Shown: one piece after another, positions 1 to 7,613 of the stretch
Layout: the number at the start of each line of letters is the position of its first letter
Numbering within the stretch: the stretch's first letter is position 1
NCBI RefSeq assembly: GCF_025753795.1
Contig: NZ_JAOWPS010000002.1
Span: forward strand, 62,001 to 126,000
DNA: 64,000 nucleotides
From: Mesorhizobium sp. YC-39
GTDB taxonomy: Bacteria; Pseudomonadota; Alphaproteobacteria; Rhizobiales; Rhizobiaceae
Direction: 5' to 3'
The notes under the pieces: generated by a model
The model's database searches: none
The model's input: the letters and a program-made list of their open reading frames with translations, nothing else
Told to the model about the DNA's origin: nothing
Program-made: the position numbers and the translations under genes

Positions 1-138
1 ATATCGAGAGCCTGGGTGCCGCCTGACAATCTGGCATCAACGCTTGCTTATGACATCCATGCCGGCCATTCTCGGTCTTACCAGCGGCTCTTCCCCAGAC
101 ATCGGATGAAGGTCGGACTCACACCGAACGAGGCAGAG

Positions 139-459
139 ATGAGCAGCATGAGAGACCGTCAGGAAGGCTTCGAAAAGAAGTTTGCGATGGACGAGGAAAC
201 GAAGTTCAAGGCCATGGCGCGCCGCAACAAGCTGCTCGGCCTGTGGGCCGCCGAACAGCTCGGCAAGTCAGGTGCGGATGCCGACGCCTATGCCAAGGAG
301 GTGGTGCGTTCGGACTTCGAAGAGGCAGGCGACGACGATGTGTTCCGCAAGGTGCGCGCCGATTTCGACGCGGCCGGTGTCGCCCAGTCGGATTCTCAGA
401 TTCGCGGCGCCATGGCCGAACTTCTGGTGACCGCGGTCGAGCAGATCAGAACGGGCTGA
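139..459 (+). CDS. DUF1476 protein (ATP synthase zeta-subunit-like)
   Basis: This small, charged, helical protein belongs to the DUF1476 family, which in alphaproteobacteria includes the zeta subunit that inhibits the F1 ATPase. The N-terminus MRDRQEGFEKKFAMDEE and the following KFKAMARRNKLLGLWAAE segment are the family hallmarks. The ORF is open further upstream, but residues before MSSMRDRQ do not fit the family, so ATG 139 was chosen; the ATG three codons later is an alternative. It is about 106 residues, normal for the family. Family assignment is firm; the ATPase-inhibitor role is inferred from family knowledge. Confidence 0.85.
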   Translation: MSSMRDRQEGFEKKFAMDEETKFKAMARRNKLLGLWAAEQLGKSGADADAYAKEVVRSDFEEAGDDDVFRKVRADFDAAGVAQSDSQIRGAMAELLVTAVEQIRTG

Positions 460-519
460 GCATCGCTCGGTCCGGCATTCCGCCCGGCGCCGACACGCCG
501 ATTTGCGCGCGTGCCCCTG

Positions 520-1266
520 TCAGTGGCAGCAACTCTCTCCATACTGCAGCTGTTCCTGCCAGGCCTGCGCTCTGCCCTTCGGCGTAAAATCCATCAGGTT
601 CCACAGCGTCTCACAGGTGCCGATGCCGCGCGGGTCCTGGCCGGGCTCGGCTGGAGCGAAGTCCAGTTCCGACGACCAGAAATGGCGGATGCCGTCGGCA
701 TCGCGGCTGAACACCGACAGCAGCGGCAATTGCGCGCCGTCCTCGGCCTCGGCGTGGTAGTCGCGCTTGAAGTCGTTGCCGGCCGAGGAGATGAGCCGCA
801 TATTCGTCCAGCCGCGATCGCTGCCGAGCGTCAGCAGGTTTTCGAGCGCTGTCTTGCCGACCACGGCGAAGTTGAAACCGGCCGCCTCGAGATGGCCGAC
901 CGCGCCGTCGAACTGGTCCAGCAGCGCCGTGCAGGATGGGCACGGCTGGTCCGGCCGGGCGAGCTTCGCCGTGCCGCCGCTGGTCGCCACGTCGCGCGTC
1001 TCCTGCGGATGACGCGGAAACATCATGTTGTAGATGATCAGCGTGTCCTTGCCTGATGCAAACAGCTCCGACAGCTTTATGCGCGCCGGCTTGCCGTCGG
1101 GACCAAGCCCATCGAACACATAATCCTGCGGCACCAGCCCGCCCATGGGCAGCGCGCGGCGGGCGACGGCCACATCCTCCATGGCGCGGCGCAACTCGAT
1201 CTCCTTGCGCAGCAATTCTTCGCGGGCGCTGCGGTATTCCTGGGATTCGTTGGGAAAGCTGATCAT
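520..1266 (-). CDS. DUF899 family thioredoxin-like protein
   Basis: The protein (about 248 residues) has the DUF899 layout: an N-terminal helical part (EELLRKEIELRRAMEDVA), a thioredoxin-like core with the phrase DTLIIYNMMFPRH, and a CPSC motif of the CxxC type in the middle. It ends with a conserved DFTPKGR-like tail. The start at 1266 was chosen because GGAG lies six bases upstream; two in-frame ATGs just upstream lack this spacing. Members are often annotated as dithiol-disulfide oxidoreductases, but no substrate is established. It is convergent with the DUF1476 gene. Confidence 0.82.
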   Translation of the reverse strand: MISFPNESQEYRSAREELLRKEIELRRAMEDVAVARRALPMGGLVPQDYVFDGLGPDGKPARIKLSELFASGKDTLIIYNMMFPRHPQETRDVATSGGTAKLARPDQPCPSCTALLDQFDGAVGHLEAAGFNFAVVGKTALENLLTLGSDRGWTNMRLISSAGNDFKRDYHAEAEDGAQLPLLSVFSRDADGIRHFWSSELDFAPAEPGQDPRGIGTCETLWNLMDFTPKGRAQAWQEQLQYGESCCH

Positions 1267-1379
1267 CGTCATCTCCATCTGTCGGGATTTTGACGACGCG
1301 CGCCAAGGGTCCGGCAACGCGCCTTGCCTCCCAAGGACGCAGGGCGAAGGACGGTTCCGACATTTTATGCAGACGAAAA

Positions 1380-1799
1380 CTACTGCGCCGGCACCGGACA
1401 GCTCACCTCGCCCTCCGGGCAATTGAGATAATTCTCAAAGTCCCTCACCCGGTCCTTGGTGAGTGCCGCCTGGCAATCGGCGACCACCATCGGATACATG
1501 CTGCCGGCGTTTTCGCGCGGGCCGCCCTGGAAATTGCACTCGGCATCGCGGAAGGCGACCCAGGCCCGTTGCGCATCGACCAGCAGTTTCTTGCCCGCCG
1601 CATCGTCCTTCAGCCGGCCCTCGATCTGCCTGTAGGCGTCGTTGAGCTTCTTGTCAGCCGCGGTGAACGACTTGCCGGCGCATTCGTTCATGGTCGCCTG
1701 GTCCTGCGCGTTGGCGCAATCATCGGCGGCCCGCGCCGCATTAGTGAACAGCGGAACGGCGAGGATCAAGGTGGCGAGGCCGGTTCTGGAAAGCCGCAT
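1380..1799 (-). CDS. LprI/DUF1311-like secreted protein
   Basis: A signal peptide (MRLSRTGLATLILAVPLF followed by an ARAA cleavage region) precedes a mature domain with DDCANAQDQATMNECAGKSF, DAQRAWVAFRDAEC and CQAAL. This spacing of cysteines and the AWxxFRDAEC phrase are typical of the LprI family (DUF1311), small periplasmic proteins of which some inhibit lysozyme. The family is clear; lysozyme inhibition is only known for some members. The ATG after the TTG-started upstream extension begins directly with the signal peptide and is the likely start. Confidence 0.82.
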   Translation of the reverse strand: MRLSRTGLATLILAVPLFTNAARAADDCANAQDQATMNECAGKSFTAADKKLNDAYRQIEGRLKDDAAGKKLLVDAQRAWVAFRDAECNFQGGPRENAGSMYPMVVADCQAALTKDRVRDFENYLNCPEGEVSCPVPAQ

Positions 1800-1997
1800 C
1801 GTGTTTCTCCGGTTTTCGAAAGCCCCCGTTGTAACAAAGCTTAACGGTGAGGCGAACACAGGCAAGATGCAGTCTGTCGCCTTGGTGGACAGTTCCTTTC
1901 AGATCGGCTCCGACGGCTGCGAAGCAATAGCGTTGCGGAACGGGATGCATCCCGCCGCATTCTTCGTTCAGTCTATAAGTCCTTATCGGGGGAAACC

Positions 1998-2342
1998 ATG
2001 CGCGAAGCCGACAATGACGAAATCGACCTGCGCTGCCCGCAGATAGTCGCCGACAATGCCGCCAAGGGCCTCAGGCTGCGCGGCGTATTCGGCCGTGGCG
2101 GCACCGAGGTTGGCGTTGCACGAGCCACCCAGCTCAAGAACCGGGACAAGCTTTCGCCCTCCACTGTCCGGCGCATGGTCAGCTATTTCGCCCGCCACGA
2201 GGTCGACAAGAAGGGTCGCAACTACGGCAATGAGGCGGACCCGTCGGCCGGCTATATCGCCTGGCTTTTATGGGGCGGCGACGAAGGCCGCGCCTGGACG
2301 CTCGATCTCAAGCAGAAGATCGGCAACGCGCCCGATATTTGA
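1998..2342 (+). CDS. Hypothetical protein with phage-structural-type C-terminal motif
   Basis: The 114-residue protein starts at an ATG with GGGGGAAACC directly upstream. Its C-terminal part, with LSPSTVRRMVSYFARHEVDK, GRNYGNEADPSAGYIAWLLW and GGDEGRAW, resembles a short module I know from the ends of phage head-maturation and portal-associated proteins. There are no other phage genes nearby, so it is probably a free-standing domesticated copy. The stop codon lies within the first unit of an 18-bp tandem repeat. No function can be assigned. Confidence 0.65.
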   Translation: MREADNDEIDLRCPQIVADNAAKGLRLRGVFGRGGTEVGVARATQLKNRDKLSPSTVRRMVSYFARHEVDKKGRNYGNEADPSAGYIAWLLWGGDEGRAWTLDLKQKIGNAPDI

Positions 2343-2383
2343 ACGATGCCCGATGTTTGAACGATGCCCGATATTTGAACGAT
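2330..2383 (+). repeat. Three tandem copies of an 18-bp unit
   Basis: The unit gcccgatatttgaacgat occurs three times head to tail; the middle copy has one substitution (gatg for gata). The first copy contains the last codons and the stop of the upstream gene. Because the unit is a multiple of three, the following copies each hold an ATG and a TGA in register with the gene, encoding Met-Pro-Asp-Val and then Met-Pro-Asp-Ile as tiny start-stop units. Confidence 0.9.
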
Positions 2384-2602
2384 GAATGGCATCTGAGCGA
2401 TATACAAAGCAGCTTGGTCTTGGAAACAGCAAGATACCCGGTGGCGGATCCCGAAACCCCGCCTCGGGAGCAACCCCAACCTCGGGACCCGCCGTGGAGT
2501 GTGGCTGACACATGCCGGCGCAGCCCCCCTCCGATGCCTCTACGCTCGTAACCCCGACCGACCGGCGTGGCAGGGTGGTTAGCATTTGCCGTTGGCGATC
2601 TA

Positions 2603-2618
2603 TGTGAAGCGCTTCACA
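2603..2618. promoter_or_regulatory. Perfect palindrome resembling a LacI-family operator
   Basis: The 16-base sequence TGTGAAGCGCTTCACA is a perfect palindrome with the central CG step typical of LacI/GalR operators. It lies between two convergent genes, 32 bases beyond the end of the acetyltransferase gene, so no target promoter is obvious. Confidence 0.45.
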
Positions 2619-2649
2619 AAGGATGCACTTTCCGCAGCGTAAGGCAGAA

Positions 2650-3138
2650 CTAGCCTTCCCAGGCGACCTCGAACATTCCCAGCCGCTCGTAGAGCCTGAC
2701 GGCGGCGGGGTTCTCGACCGTATTGGTCTTGAGATCGACATGCGTGGCGCCCCGCTCGCGAAATTCGCTGAAGGCGTGCCACATCAGCGCCTCGGCGATG
2801 CCGCGACCCCGCGCCTCGGGATGAACGGCAAGATCCTTGACGAAAGCCCTCGTCCAGCACAACGCCGCGCCCACCAGCCGGCCTTTGCCGTTGATGACCA
2901 GGAAGCACAAAGCGGGATCGAATTCCGCGTCACCCGAGACGCGCGGCCACCATTCGTCGAACGGCCCATCGGCGCCGTCTTCGAACACCTCGGTCAAAAG
3001 CGCGTGCAAGGCCGACGCATCGGCGGGTTCGAAGCCGCGCATGACGAAGCCTTCGGGCCAGTGCGGCGGAACCAGCGTCTCGTCGAGGATCTTGCGCAGC
3101 CTGATGTCGTTTGGCGCCGGCGGGCGCGGCTCAGGCAT
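2650..3138 (-). CDS. GNAT family N-acetyltransferase
   Basis: The 162-residue protein carries the GNAT fold: strand beta4 with VKDLAVHPEARGRGIAEALM (the acetyl-CoA pyrophosphate loop RGRGIA), followed by NPAAVRLYERLGM, the usual helix near the C-terminus. The substrate is unknown. The gene is five bases downstream of the lytic transglycosylase gene on the same strand and may be cotranscribed with it. Confidence 0.88.
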   Translation of the reverse strand: MPEPRPPAPNDIRLRKILDETLVPPHWPEGFVMRGFEPADASALHALLTEVFEDGADGPFDEWWPRVSGDAEFDPALCFLVINGKGRLVGAALCWTRAFVKDLAVHPEARGRGIAEALMWHAFSEFRERGATHVDLKTNTVENPAAVRLYERLGMFEVAWEG

Positions 3139-3143
3139 GGCTC

Positions 3144-4046
3144 TCAGGCATCGGGCTGCAGGCGACGCCGGCTGCGGTCACGGCCGAGGCCGGTTTCTTC
3201 CAGCATGCCCTTGCGCTTGGCGTCGTAATAATAGCCGGTCTGGTAGAGCCGGTCGGCGCGCTTGGCGTTGCCGTCGGACACCAGCCAGGCGCCACGCAGA
3301 TATTTCACCGCGTATTTCAGATTGGTCTCGGCATCGAACAGTCCGCGCGCCGGCCCGTCATAGCCCATGCCGCGCGCCGTCGCGTGCTTGATCTGCATCA
3401 GCCCCCAATGGCCGCGATTATAGGCTTTCGGGTTGAAGGTGCTCTCGCGGTTGACGACATGGCGCACCAGGTCGACCGGCACCTGGTAGAACGCGGCATA
3501 TTTCTCGATCAGCCGCTCGATCTCGGCGCGCGGTCCGCTCGCGGGTATTTCGGGCGAACCGACAGGGGCCAGGGCGGCGGGATTCTGCGGCACGACATAG
3601 GCCACCTGCTGAACCCCGGGCATGCCGGCTTTCCCAGCGGTCGCCGGCACGACAAGCCCGGCGGTGGTATAGACCGGCGCCGCGGCGTTGACCGGCAGGC
3701 CGGCAGGTCCGGCCTTGCTGGTCATGGCGGCATGCCCGGCCTTGGTGGTCATGACGGCAGGCACGGCTGCGGCCCCTGGCGTCGATCCGGCGAAAGCAGC
3801 GGCGGGCTCGACCGGCGGTGCGGCCGGCTCCGCCGACAGCGCAGCCGTCTGCACCGGCTTATTGCCGGAAGGCTCGGGCAGGACGGAAACCGTGTCCGGC
3901 AGCGCCAGCGCAAAGCCTGCGTCGGCGGCAGCGGCCGGTTCAGCGAAGGAAGGCGCCAGCTTGACCTGTGAGGTCGACTGACAGCCGGCCAGGCCGGCCG
4001 CCGCAAGGACCGCGCCGATCGCGATGAGATTGAGTTTTGCTGGCAA
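3144..4046 (-). CDS. Lytic transglycosylase, lipoprotein (SLT domain)
   Basis: The C-terminal 110 residues form a family 1 lytic transglycosylase domain: VVNRESTFNPKAYN holds the catalytic glutamate in the ES motif, followed by GHWGLMQIKHATAR and the NLKYAVKYL and YQTGYYYDAKRK segments. The N-terminus KLNLIAIGAVLAAAGLAGC is a lipoprotein signal with a LAGC lipobox, joined by a long Ala/Pro-rich linker. This favours the TTG start at 4046 (LPAKLN...); the frame is open up to 4247 but the extra residues do not look like a signal peptide. It should act on peptidoglycan from a membrane anchor. Confidence 0.85.
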   Translation of the reverse strand: MPAKLNLIAIGAVLAAAGLAGCQSTSQVKLAPSFAEPAAAADAGFALALPDTVSVLPEPSGNKPVQTAALSAEPAAPPVEPAAAFAGSTPGAAAVPAVMTTKAGHAAMTSKAGPAGLPVNAAAPVYTTAGLVVPATAGKAGMPGVQQVAYVVPQNPAALAPVGSPEIPASGPRAEIERLIEKYAAFYQVPVDLVRHVVNRESTFNPKAYNRGHWGLMQIKHATARGMGYDGPARGLFDAETNLKYAVKYLRGAWLVSDGNAKRADRLYQTGYYYDAKRKGMLEETGLGRDRSRRRLQPDA

Positions 4047-4214
4047 GCCGCGCTCGGGTCCGGTTCGTCGGTCGTTAAGAAATCCCTTACACCAGCGATT
4101 CCTGCCCGGCAATCGGGGCCGGCTGGTGGTTTTCGGGTGGCGGGACTCAGGCCGCAGTGCCATATTGTTCTGGATATGTACCTGTTTTTCGCCGTCTTGA
4201 CTGGAGAACATGCC

Positions 4215-4784
4215 ATGAAAACCCCCGCTTCGATCACCGCCGGCCACGCAGTGTTAGAAACAGTGATCGGCTTCATGGGCATTGCCTGGAGCGAAACCGG
4301 GCTCATCCGGCTTTGCCTGCCGCAACGCAGCCGCGAAGCGGTGGAGCGCCGGCTGCTGCGTCATCCCGGCGTTTCGCCCTCCACTGTCCAGCCACCATGG
4401 GTCGTCGAGCTGATCACCTCGATCAAGGCCTACGCGGCCGGTGAAGACGTCGATTTCTCCGGCGTGCCGGTCGATCTCGCCGGCGTCGATGATTTCCGCC
4501 TCGCCATCTACGACGCCGCCCGCAAGCTCGCCTTCGGCGAAACCACCACCTATGGCGAGCTGGCCAAACGCGCCGGCCATGCCGGGCTGGCGCGGGAAAC
4601 GGGCGCCGCACTTGGCGCCAATCCGGTGCCGCTGATCATCCCATGCCACCGCATTCTTGCCGCCGGCGGCAAGATCGGCGGTTTTTCCGCCCCCGGCGGC
4701 TCGACCACCAAGGAAAAGATGCTGGCGATGGAAGGCGTGCGCGTCGGCCCGCCGCCGCCGGCGCAAGTGTCGTTCGGCTTCTGA
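4215..4784 (+). CDS. ogt: Methylated-DNA--[protein]-cysteine S-methyltransferase
   Basis: This is an O6-alkylguanine DNA alkyltransferase of about 189 residues. The active-site motif IIPCHRIL holds the acceptor Cys144, preceded by the winged-helix segment FGETTTYGELAKRAG and the ALGANP stretch, and followed by GKIGGFSAPGG. The N-terminal half matches the Ogt/AGT N-terminal domain. It repairs O6-methylguanine by suicidal alkyl transfer. ATG 4215 is the first that fits the family; ggagaac lies upstream. Divergent from the transglycosylase gene. Confidence 0.93.
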   Translation: MKTPASITAGHAVLETVIGFMGIAWSETGLIRLCLPQRSREAVERRLLRHPGVSPSTVQPPWVVELITSIKAYAAGEDVDFSGVPVDLAGVDDFRLAIYDAARKLAFGETTTYGELAKRAGHAGLARETGAALGANPVPLIIPCHRILAAGGKIGGFSAPGGSTTKEKMLAMEGVRVGPPPPAQVSFGF

Positions 4785-4793
4785 TCCGGCGCC

Positions 4794-4896
4794 TTAAAGC
4801 GCGTCGCGTTTGAACGGATTCATGCGACGCGCTTTAAGTTCTCATTTTTATGCATGTCGTTATCGCAAAACCGCTGCGCACTTTTGCGCGACATGC
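4794..4896. repeat. Dispersed intergenic repeat, copy A
   Basis: About 103 bases made of two hairpin units: arms aaagcgcgtcgcg / gcgacgcgcttt, then a block bounded by gcatgtcgttatc and gcgcgacatgc. A second copy lies in opposite orientation at 14379-14480 with strong identity over the second block. It abuts the stop codon of the next, convergent gene. Repeats of this kind are widely scattered in rhizobial intergenic regions. Confidence 0.85.
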
Positions 4897-4897
4897 C

Positions 4898-5227
4898 TTA
4901 GTTGTGCCTGAGGATGCGGCGACGGAAATGCCGGTCGAAATCCGGCCGCTTGCACGTGTAGACGGGGCAGGATTTCGCATCGGCGCTGGGCACATAGGCC
5001 CGCGCCCTCACCTCGCCCATGTTGCAGAAGCGCTCGTCCCGCACATAGCGGTCGTAGAGCGGCAGGCCCGGCACGCGCGTCGACTGGTAGCGCAGGATCA
5101 CCGCGCCCTGCCGGGCGATCGTCGCCTGCACCCTGCCGCAGCTCATGCGGGTCGGGTCATAGCGCGAGATCGCCTGCGCCTCGGCGGCCACCAGCGTCAG
5201 GCAGGCGGCAAGCAGAACAGTTTTCAT
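4898..5227 (-). CDS. Small secreted protein, function unknown
   Basis: A clear signal peptide MKTVLLAACLTLVAAEAQA starts at 5227 with GGGAGAGGAACG as ribosome binding site; the frame is open further upstream but without a plausible start. The mature part is about 90 residues with SRYDPTRMSCGRVQATI, RYVRDERFCNMGEVRA and KSCPVYTCKRP, that is, four or five cysteines probably forming disulfides in the periplasm. I know similar proteins in rhizobia only as conserved hypotheticals. Confidence 0.75.
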   Translation of the reverse strand: MKTVLLAACLTLVAAEAQAISRYDPTRMSCGRVQATIARQGAVILRYQSTRVPGLPLYDRYVRDERFCNMGEVRARAYVPSADAKSCPVYTCKRPDFDRHFRRRILRHN

Positions 5228-5523
5228 CGTTCCTCTCCCAAAACCGAACCGGCGCCCGAAAGTGTATTGCCCCCTTCCCGACGCGCAATTCCTCAACGCT
5301 TTCATGCGATTGGGGCGGCCGTTGGGCGACGACGAGATCACGCTTTTCTCACGCAGTCTTGTTTTTTGCGCAAAACCGGCCTATATGCGTTCCATTGATA
5401 TTTCGGCCGATCGATCCGGGCCTCGCGATATTCGCGTTTGCTGACGTCTATCTCCAAAATCTCGATGCACACCGGCTGGACTTCGGTCTGGTCAAATAAA
5501 AGCAAATGTGAAGGACTATCGAA

Positions 5524-5736
5524 ATGGCAACTGGTACGGTCAAGTGGTTCAATTCCACCAAGGGCTTCGGCTTCATCCAGCCTGACGCGGGCGGCGCGGA
5601 CGTTTTCGTCCACATCTCCGCAGTCGAGCGCGCTGGACTGTCGACCCTGGTCGAAGGCCAGAAGATCAACTTCGAGATCGAGCAGGACCGCCGCACTGGC
5701 AAGTCGTCCGCTGGATCTCTGAGCAAGGCAGCCTGA
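5524..5736 (+). CDS. cspA: Cold-shock protein (CspA family)
   Basis: A 70-residue single cold-shock domain with both RNA-binding motifs: RNP1 KGFGFIQP and RNP2 DVFVHISAV, after the usual [10 protein letters not shown] start. It binds single-stranded RNA or DNA and acts as an RNA chaperone. The nearly 300-base region upstream contains no gene and is long enough for the extended 5' leader typical of cold-shock mRNAs. A Rho-independent terminator lies about 170 bases downstream. Confidence 0.95.
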   Translation: MATGTVKWFNSTKGFGFIQPDAGGADVFVHISAVERAGLSTLVEGQKINFEIEQDRRTGKSSAGSLSKAA

Positions 5737-6037
5737 TTTTGAAAATGGCGTGCGCCGGGCGAGAGCCCGGGGCGCGCGGCAAGTCACGGATGTACTGACG
5801 GTCGCGCGAGAAGCGCGCCGGAGCGGAAAGACCCCGACCAGTCGAAGCAGCAGATTGCTGCCGGCCCGGCCAAAACGCTCCAGTCAGGCTACCAAGCATG
5901 GGAAGGCGGGATTTTGTCCCGCCTTTTTGTTTGCGCGGATTTCAGGCGATTGGCGAAACCGGCAATGGCGGCGTCCTTCTCCTCGTCACTATACGGGGAG
6001 AAGGACGCTTTCACCTGAGCTTTTGCCAATCACCTGC
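5737..6037. other. Intergenic region with GC-rich fold and terminator
   Basis: No credible gene is seen here. Just after cspA there is a strongly self-complementary GC-rich segment (gcgccgggcgagagcccggg) and then a terminator hairpin at 5905-5923. The stretch probably forms a long structured 3' part of the cspA transcript; a separate small RNA is also possible. Confidence 0.5.
5905..5928 (+). terminator. Rho-independent terminator after cspA
   Basis: The stem GGCGGGA / TCCCGCC encloses a TTTTG loop and is followed by five T residues. Confidence 0.85.
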
Positions 6038-6649
6038 CTAAGGCAGCCACTCTATCGGCACGTGCCCCTTGTCCGTCTCGACCCGCTTCAGCCAGGCCGC
6101 CACCGCCGGATAGGCGTCGAGCTGGAAGCCGCCCATCTCGGCCGTATGCGTATAGGCATAGAGCGCGATGTCGGCGACGCTGAACTCCGTGCCGGCGAAG
6201 AACCTGTTGCCTTCCAGATATTTGTTCATCACGCCAAGCGCCTTGTTGCCACGCTCCAGCGTTACCGCCAGCCGCTCCGGCGTCGCATCCCTGGCCCGTT
6301 CCGGAAAAGTCAGCAGCGCCTTGCGCACCGCGATGTAGGGCTCGTGGCTGTATTGCTCGAAGAACAGCCATTGATAGGCCAGCCCGCGCTCGTATTTGTC
6401 GGACGGCAGGAAGCGCGTGCCTTCGGCGAGATAGAGCAGGATGGCGTTGGATTCGGCAAGCCGCCTGCCGTCGTCGAGCTCGAGCAGCGGCACCATGGCG
6501 TTTGGGTTCTTGGCGACATAATCGGGCTTGCGCGTATCACCGGTATGCGAGCTCACCTCGACATTGGTAAAGGCGATGCCCAGCTTCGCCATCAAAAGGC
6601 GCGGCTTGTAGCAATTGCCGCTGTCGATCATTCCATAGAGTATGGTCAT
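6038..6649 (-). CDS. Glutathione S-transferase family protein
   Basis: A 203-residue two-domain GST. The N-terminal thioredoxin-like domain begins MTILYGMIDSGNCYKPRLLM, with the usual cis-Pro region KNPNAMVPLLEL and the glutathione-binding ESNAILLYLAE. The helical C-terminal domain contains FFAGTEFSVADIALYAY, the N-capping box. Such enzymes conjugate glutathione to electrophiles or act as reductases; the substrate cannot be told. It stands alone on the minus strand. Confidence 0.9.
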   Translation of the reverse strand: MTILYGMIDSGNCYKPRLLMAKLGIAFTNVEVSSHTGDTRKPDYVAKNPNAMVPLLELDDGRRLAESNAILLYLAEGTRFLPSDKYERGLAYQWLFFEQYSHEPYIAVRKALLTFPERARDATPERLAVTLERGNKALGVMNKYLEGNRFFAGTEFSVADIALYAYTHTAEMGGFQLDAYPAVAAWLKRVETDKGHVPIEWLP

Positions 6650-6758
6650 TCTGTTCCCCTGCGGCCATTCCGACGCAATTATGGTGGCGGCGGCAGCCCG
6701 ATCCAGTGATTTGTTTTGGCGCGACCATCAGCGCCGCTGATGCATCACCCGAACCAGA

Positions 6759-7613
6759 TCATCCGAACAGCGGGATGACCTTGTTGTCCATGCCGAGCAG
6801 CCTGTCGATGGACAGCGGCTCCTCGTCGAAAATCGTTCCGGCCAATGCCGGCCGCCCCAGATGAAAACCCTGCAAGAGATCGACGCCGCCATCCAGTGCG
6901 ACGCGCAGATGGCCGGCCTGCTCGATCCCTTCGACCAGCACCTTGGTGCCGCGGTCGTGCAGCGCCGAAACCAGCGGCCGGAAAAATCGTTCGGCGGCGG
7001 CATGGCGACAGAATTCCGCGAACCATGTGCCGTCGATCTTGACGATGTCGGGCTGGACAAGCGCGACCCGCTCTTCCGTCGAATGCCCGGTGCCGAAATC
7101 GTCGATGGCGATGCGGATGCCGTCACGCCGCATCTCGCGCACCAGGCTGACGAGCAACTCGTCATCGGCCGCCTGCTCCGTGATCTCGCAGATCAGCATG
7201 CCTGGATGCAGGTCGAAATCGGCAAGGTGCCTGGTCATCAACCTGATCTCGGCCAGCGCCCGCCCCGGGTGATCGTTGATCAGTGGATTGTAGTTGAAGA
7301 ACAGGTCGAGCCCGTCGACGCCGATGTTGCGGAAGTTCCTGAGATGCAGCACCCGGCACATCGTCTCGACGAACAGTCGATCGGCCGCGGGCAGGCTTTC
7401 GAAAAACACCGGTGGCGCAACCGGCCTGCCGGCACGGTGCGGCTCGATCAGGCCCTCGACCGCAACGGCCTGCAAAAACCTGCCGCGCGGCGCGAAAATC
7501 GGCTGATAGGCGCTCCTCAGCCGGAATGCGCCATAGACACCGTATTCGATCCCGACCTCGTCGGCAAAGATCGCCTCGCCGACATTGCGCCGCCTGTCTG
7601 GCCGCCCGTTCAT
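6759..7613 (-). CDS. EAL-domain c-di-GMP phosphodiesterase (second of pair)
   Basis: Almost the whole 284-residue protein is an EAL domain without GGDEF or sensor modules. The motifs are kept in a modified form: VEGLI for EAL, FFNYNPL, LICEITEQ, IAIDDFGTGHS, DIVKIDGTWF, VLVEGIEQ and LLQGFHLGRP. Metal and base residues (Glu of VEGL, Asn, Glu, Asp-Asp, Lys, Glu) are present, so phosphodiesterase activity is plausible. The start overlaps the end of the upstream EAL gene by four bases, so the two are translationally coupled and paralogous. Confidence 0.87.
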   Translation of the reverse strand: MNGRPDRRRNVGEAIFADEVGIEYGVYGAFRLRSAYQPIFAPRGRFLQAVAVEGLIEPHRAGRPVAPPVFFESLPAADRLFVETMCRVLHLRNFRNIGVDGLDLFFNYNPLINDHPGRALAEIRLMTRHLADFDLHPGMLICEITEQAADDELLVSLVREMRRDGIRIAIDDFGTGHSTEERVALVQPDIVKIDGTWFAEFCRHAAAERFFRPLVSALHDRGTKVLVEGIEQAGHLRVALDGGVDLLQGFHLGRPALAGTIFDEEPLSIDRLLGMDNKVIPLFG

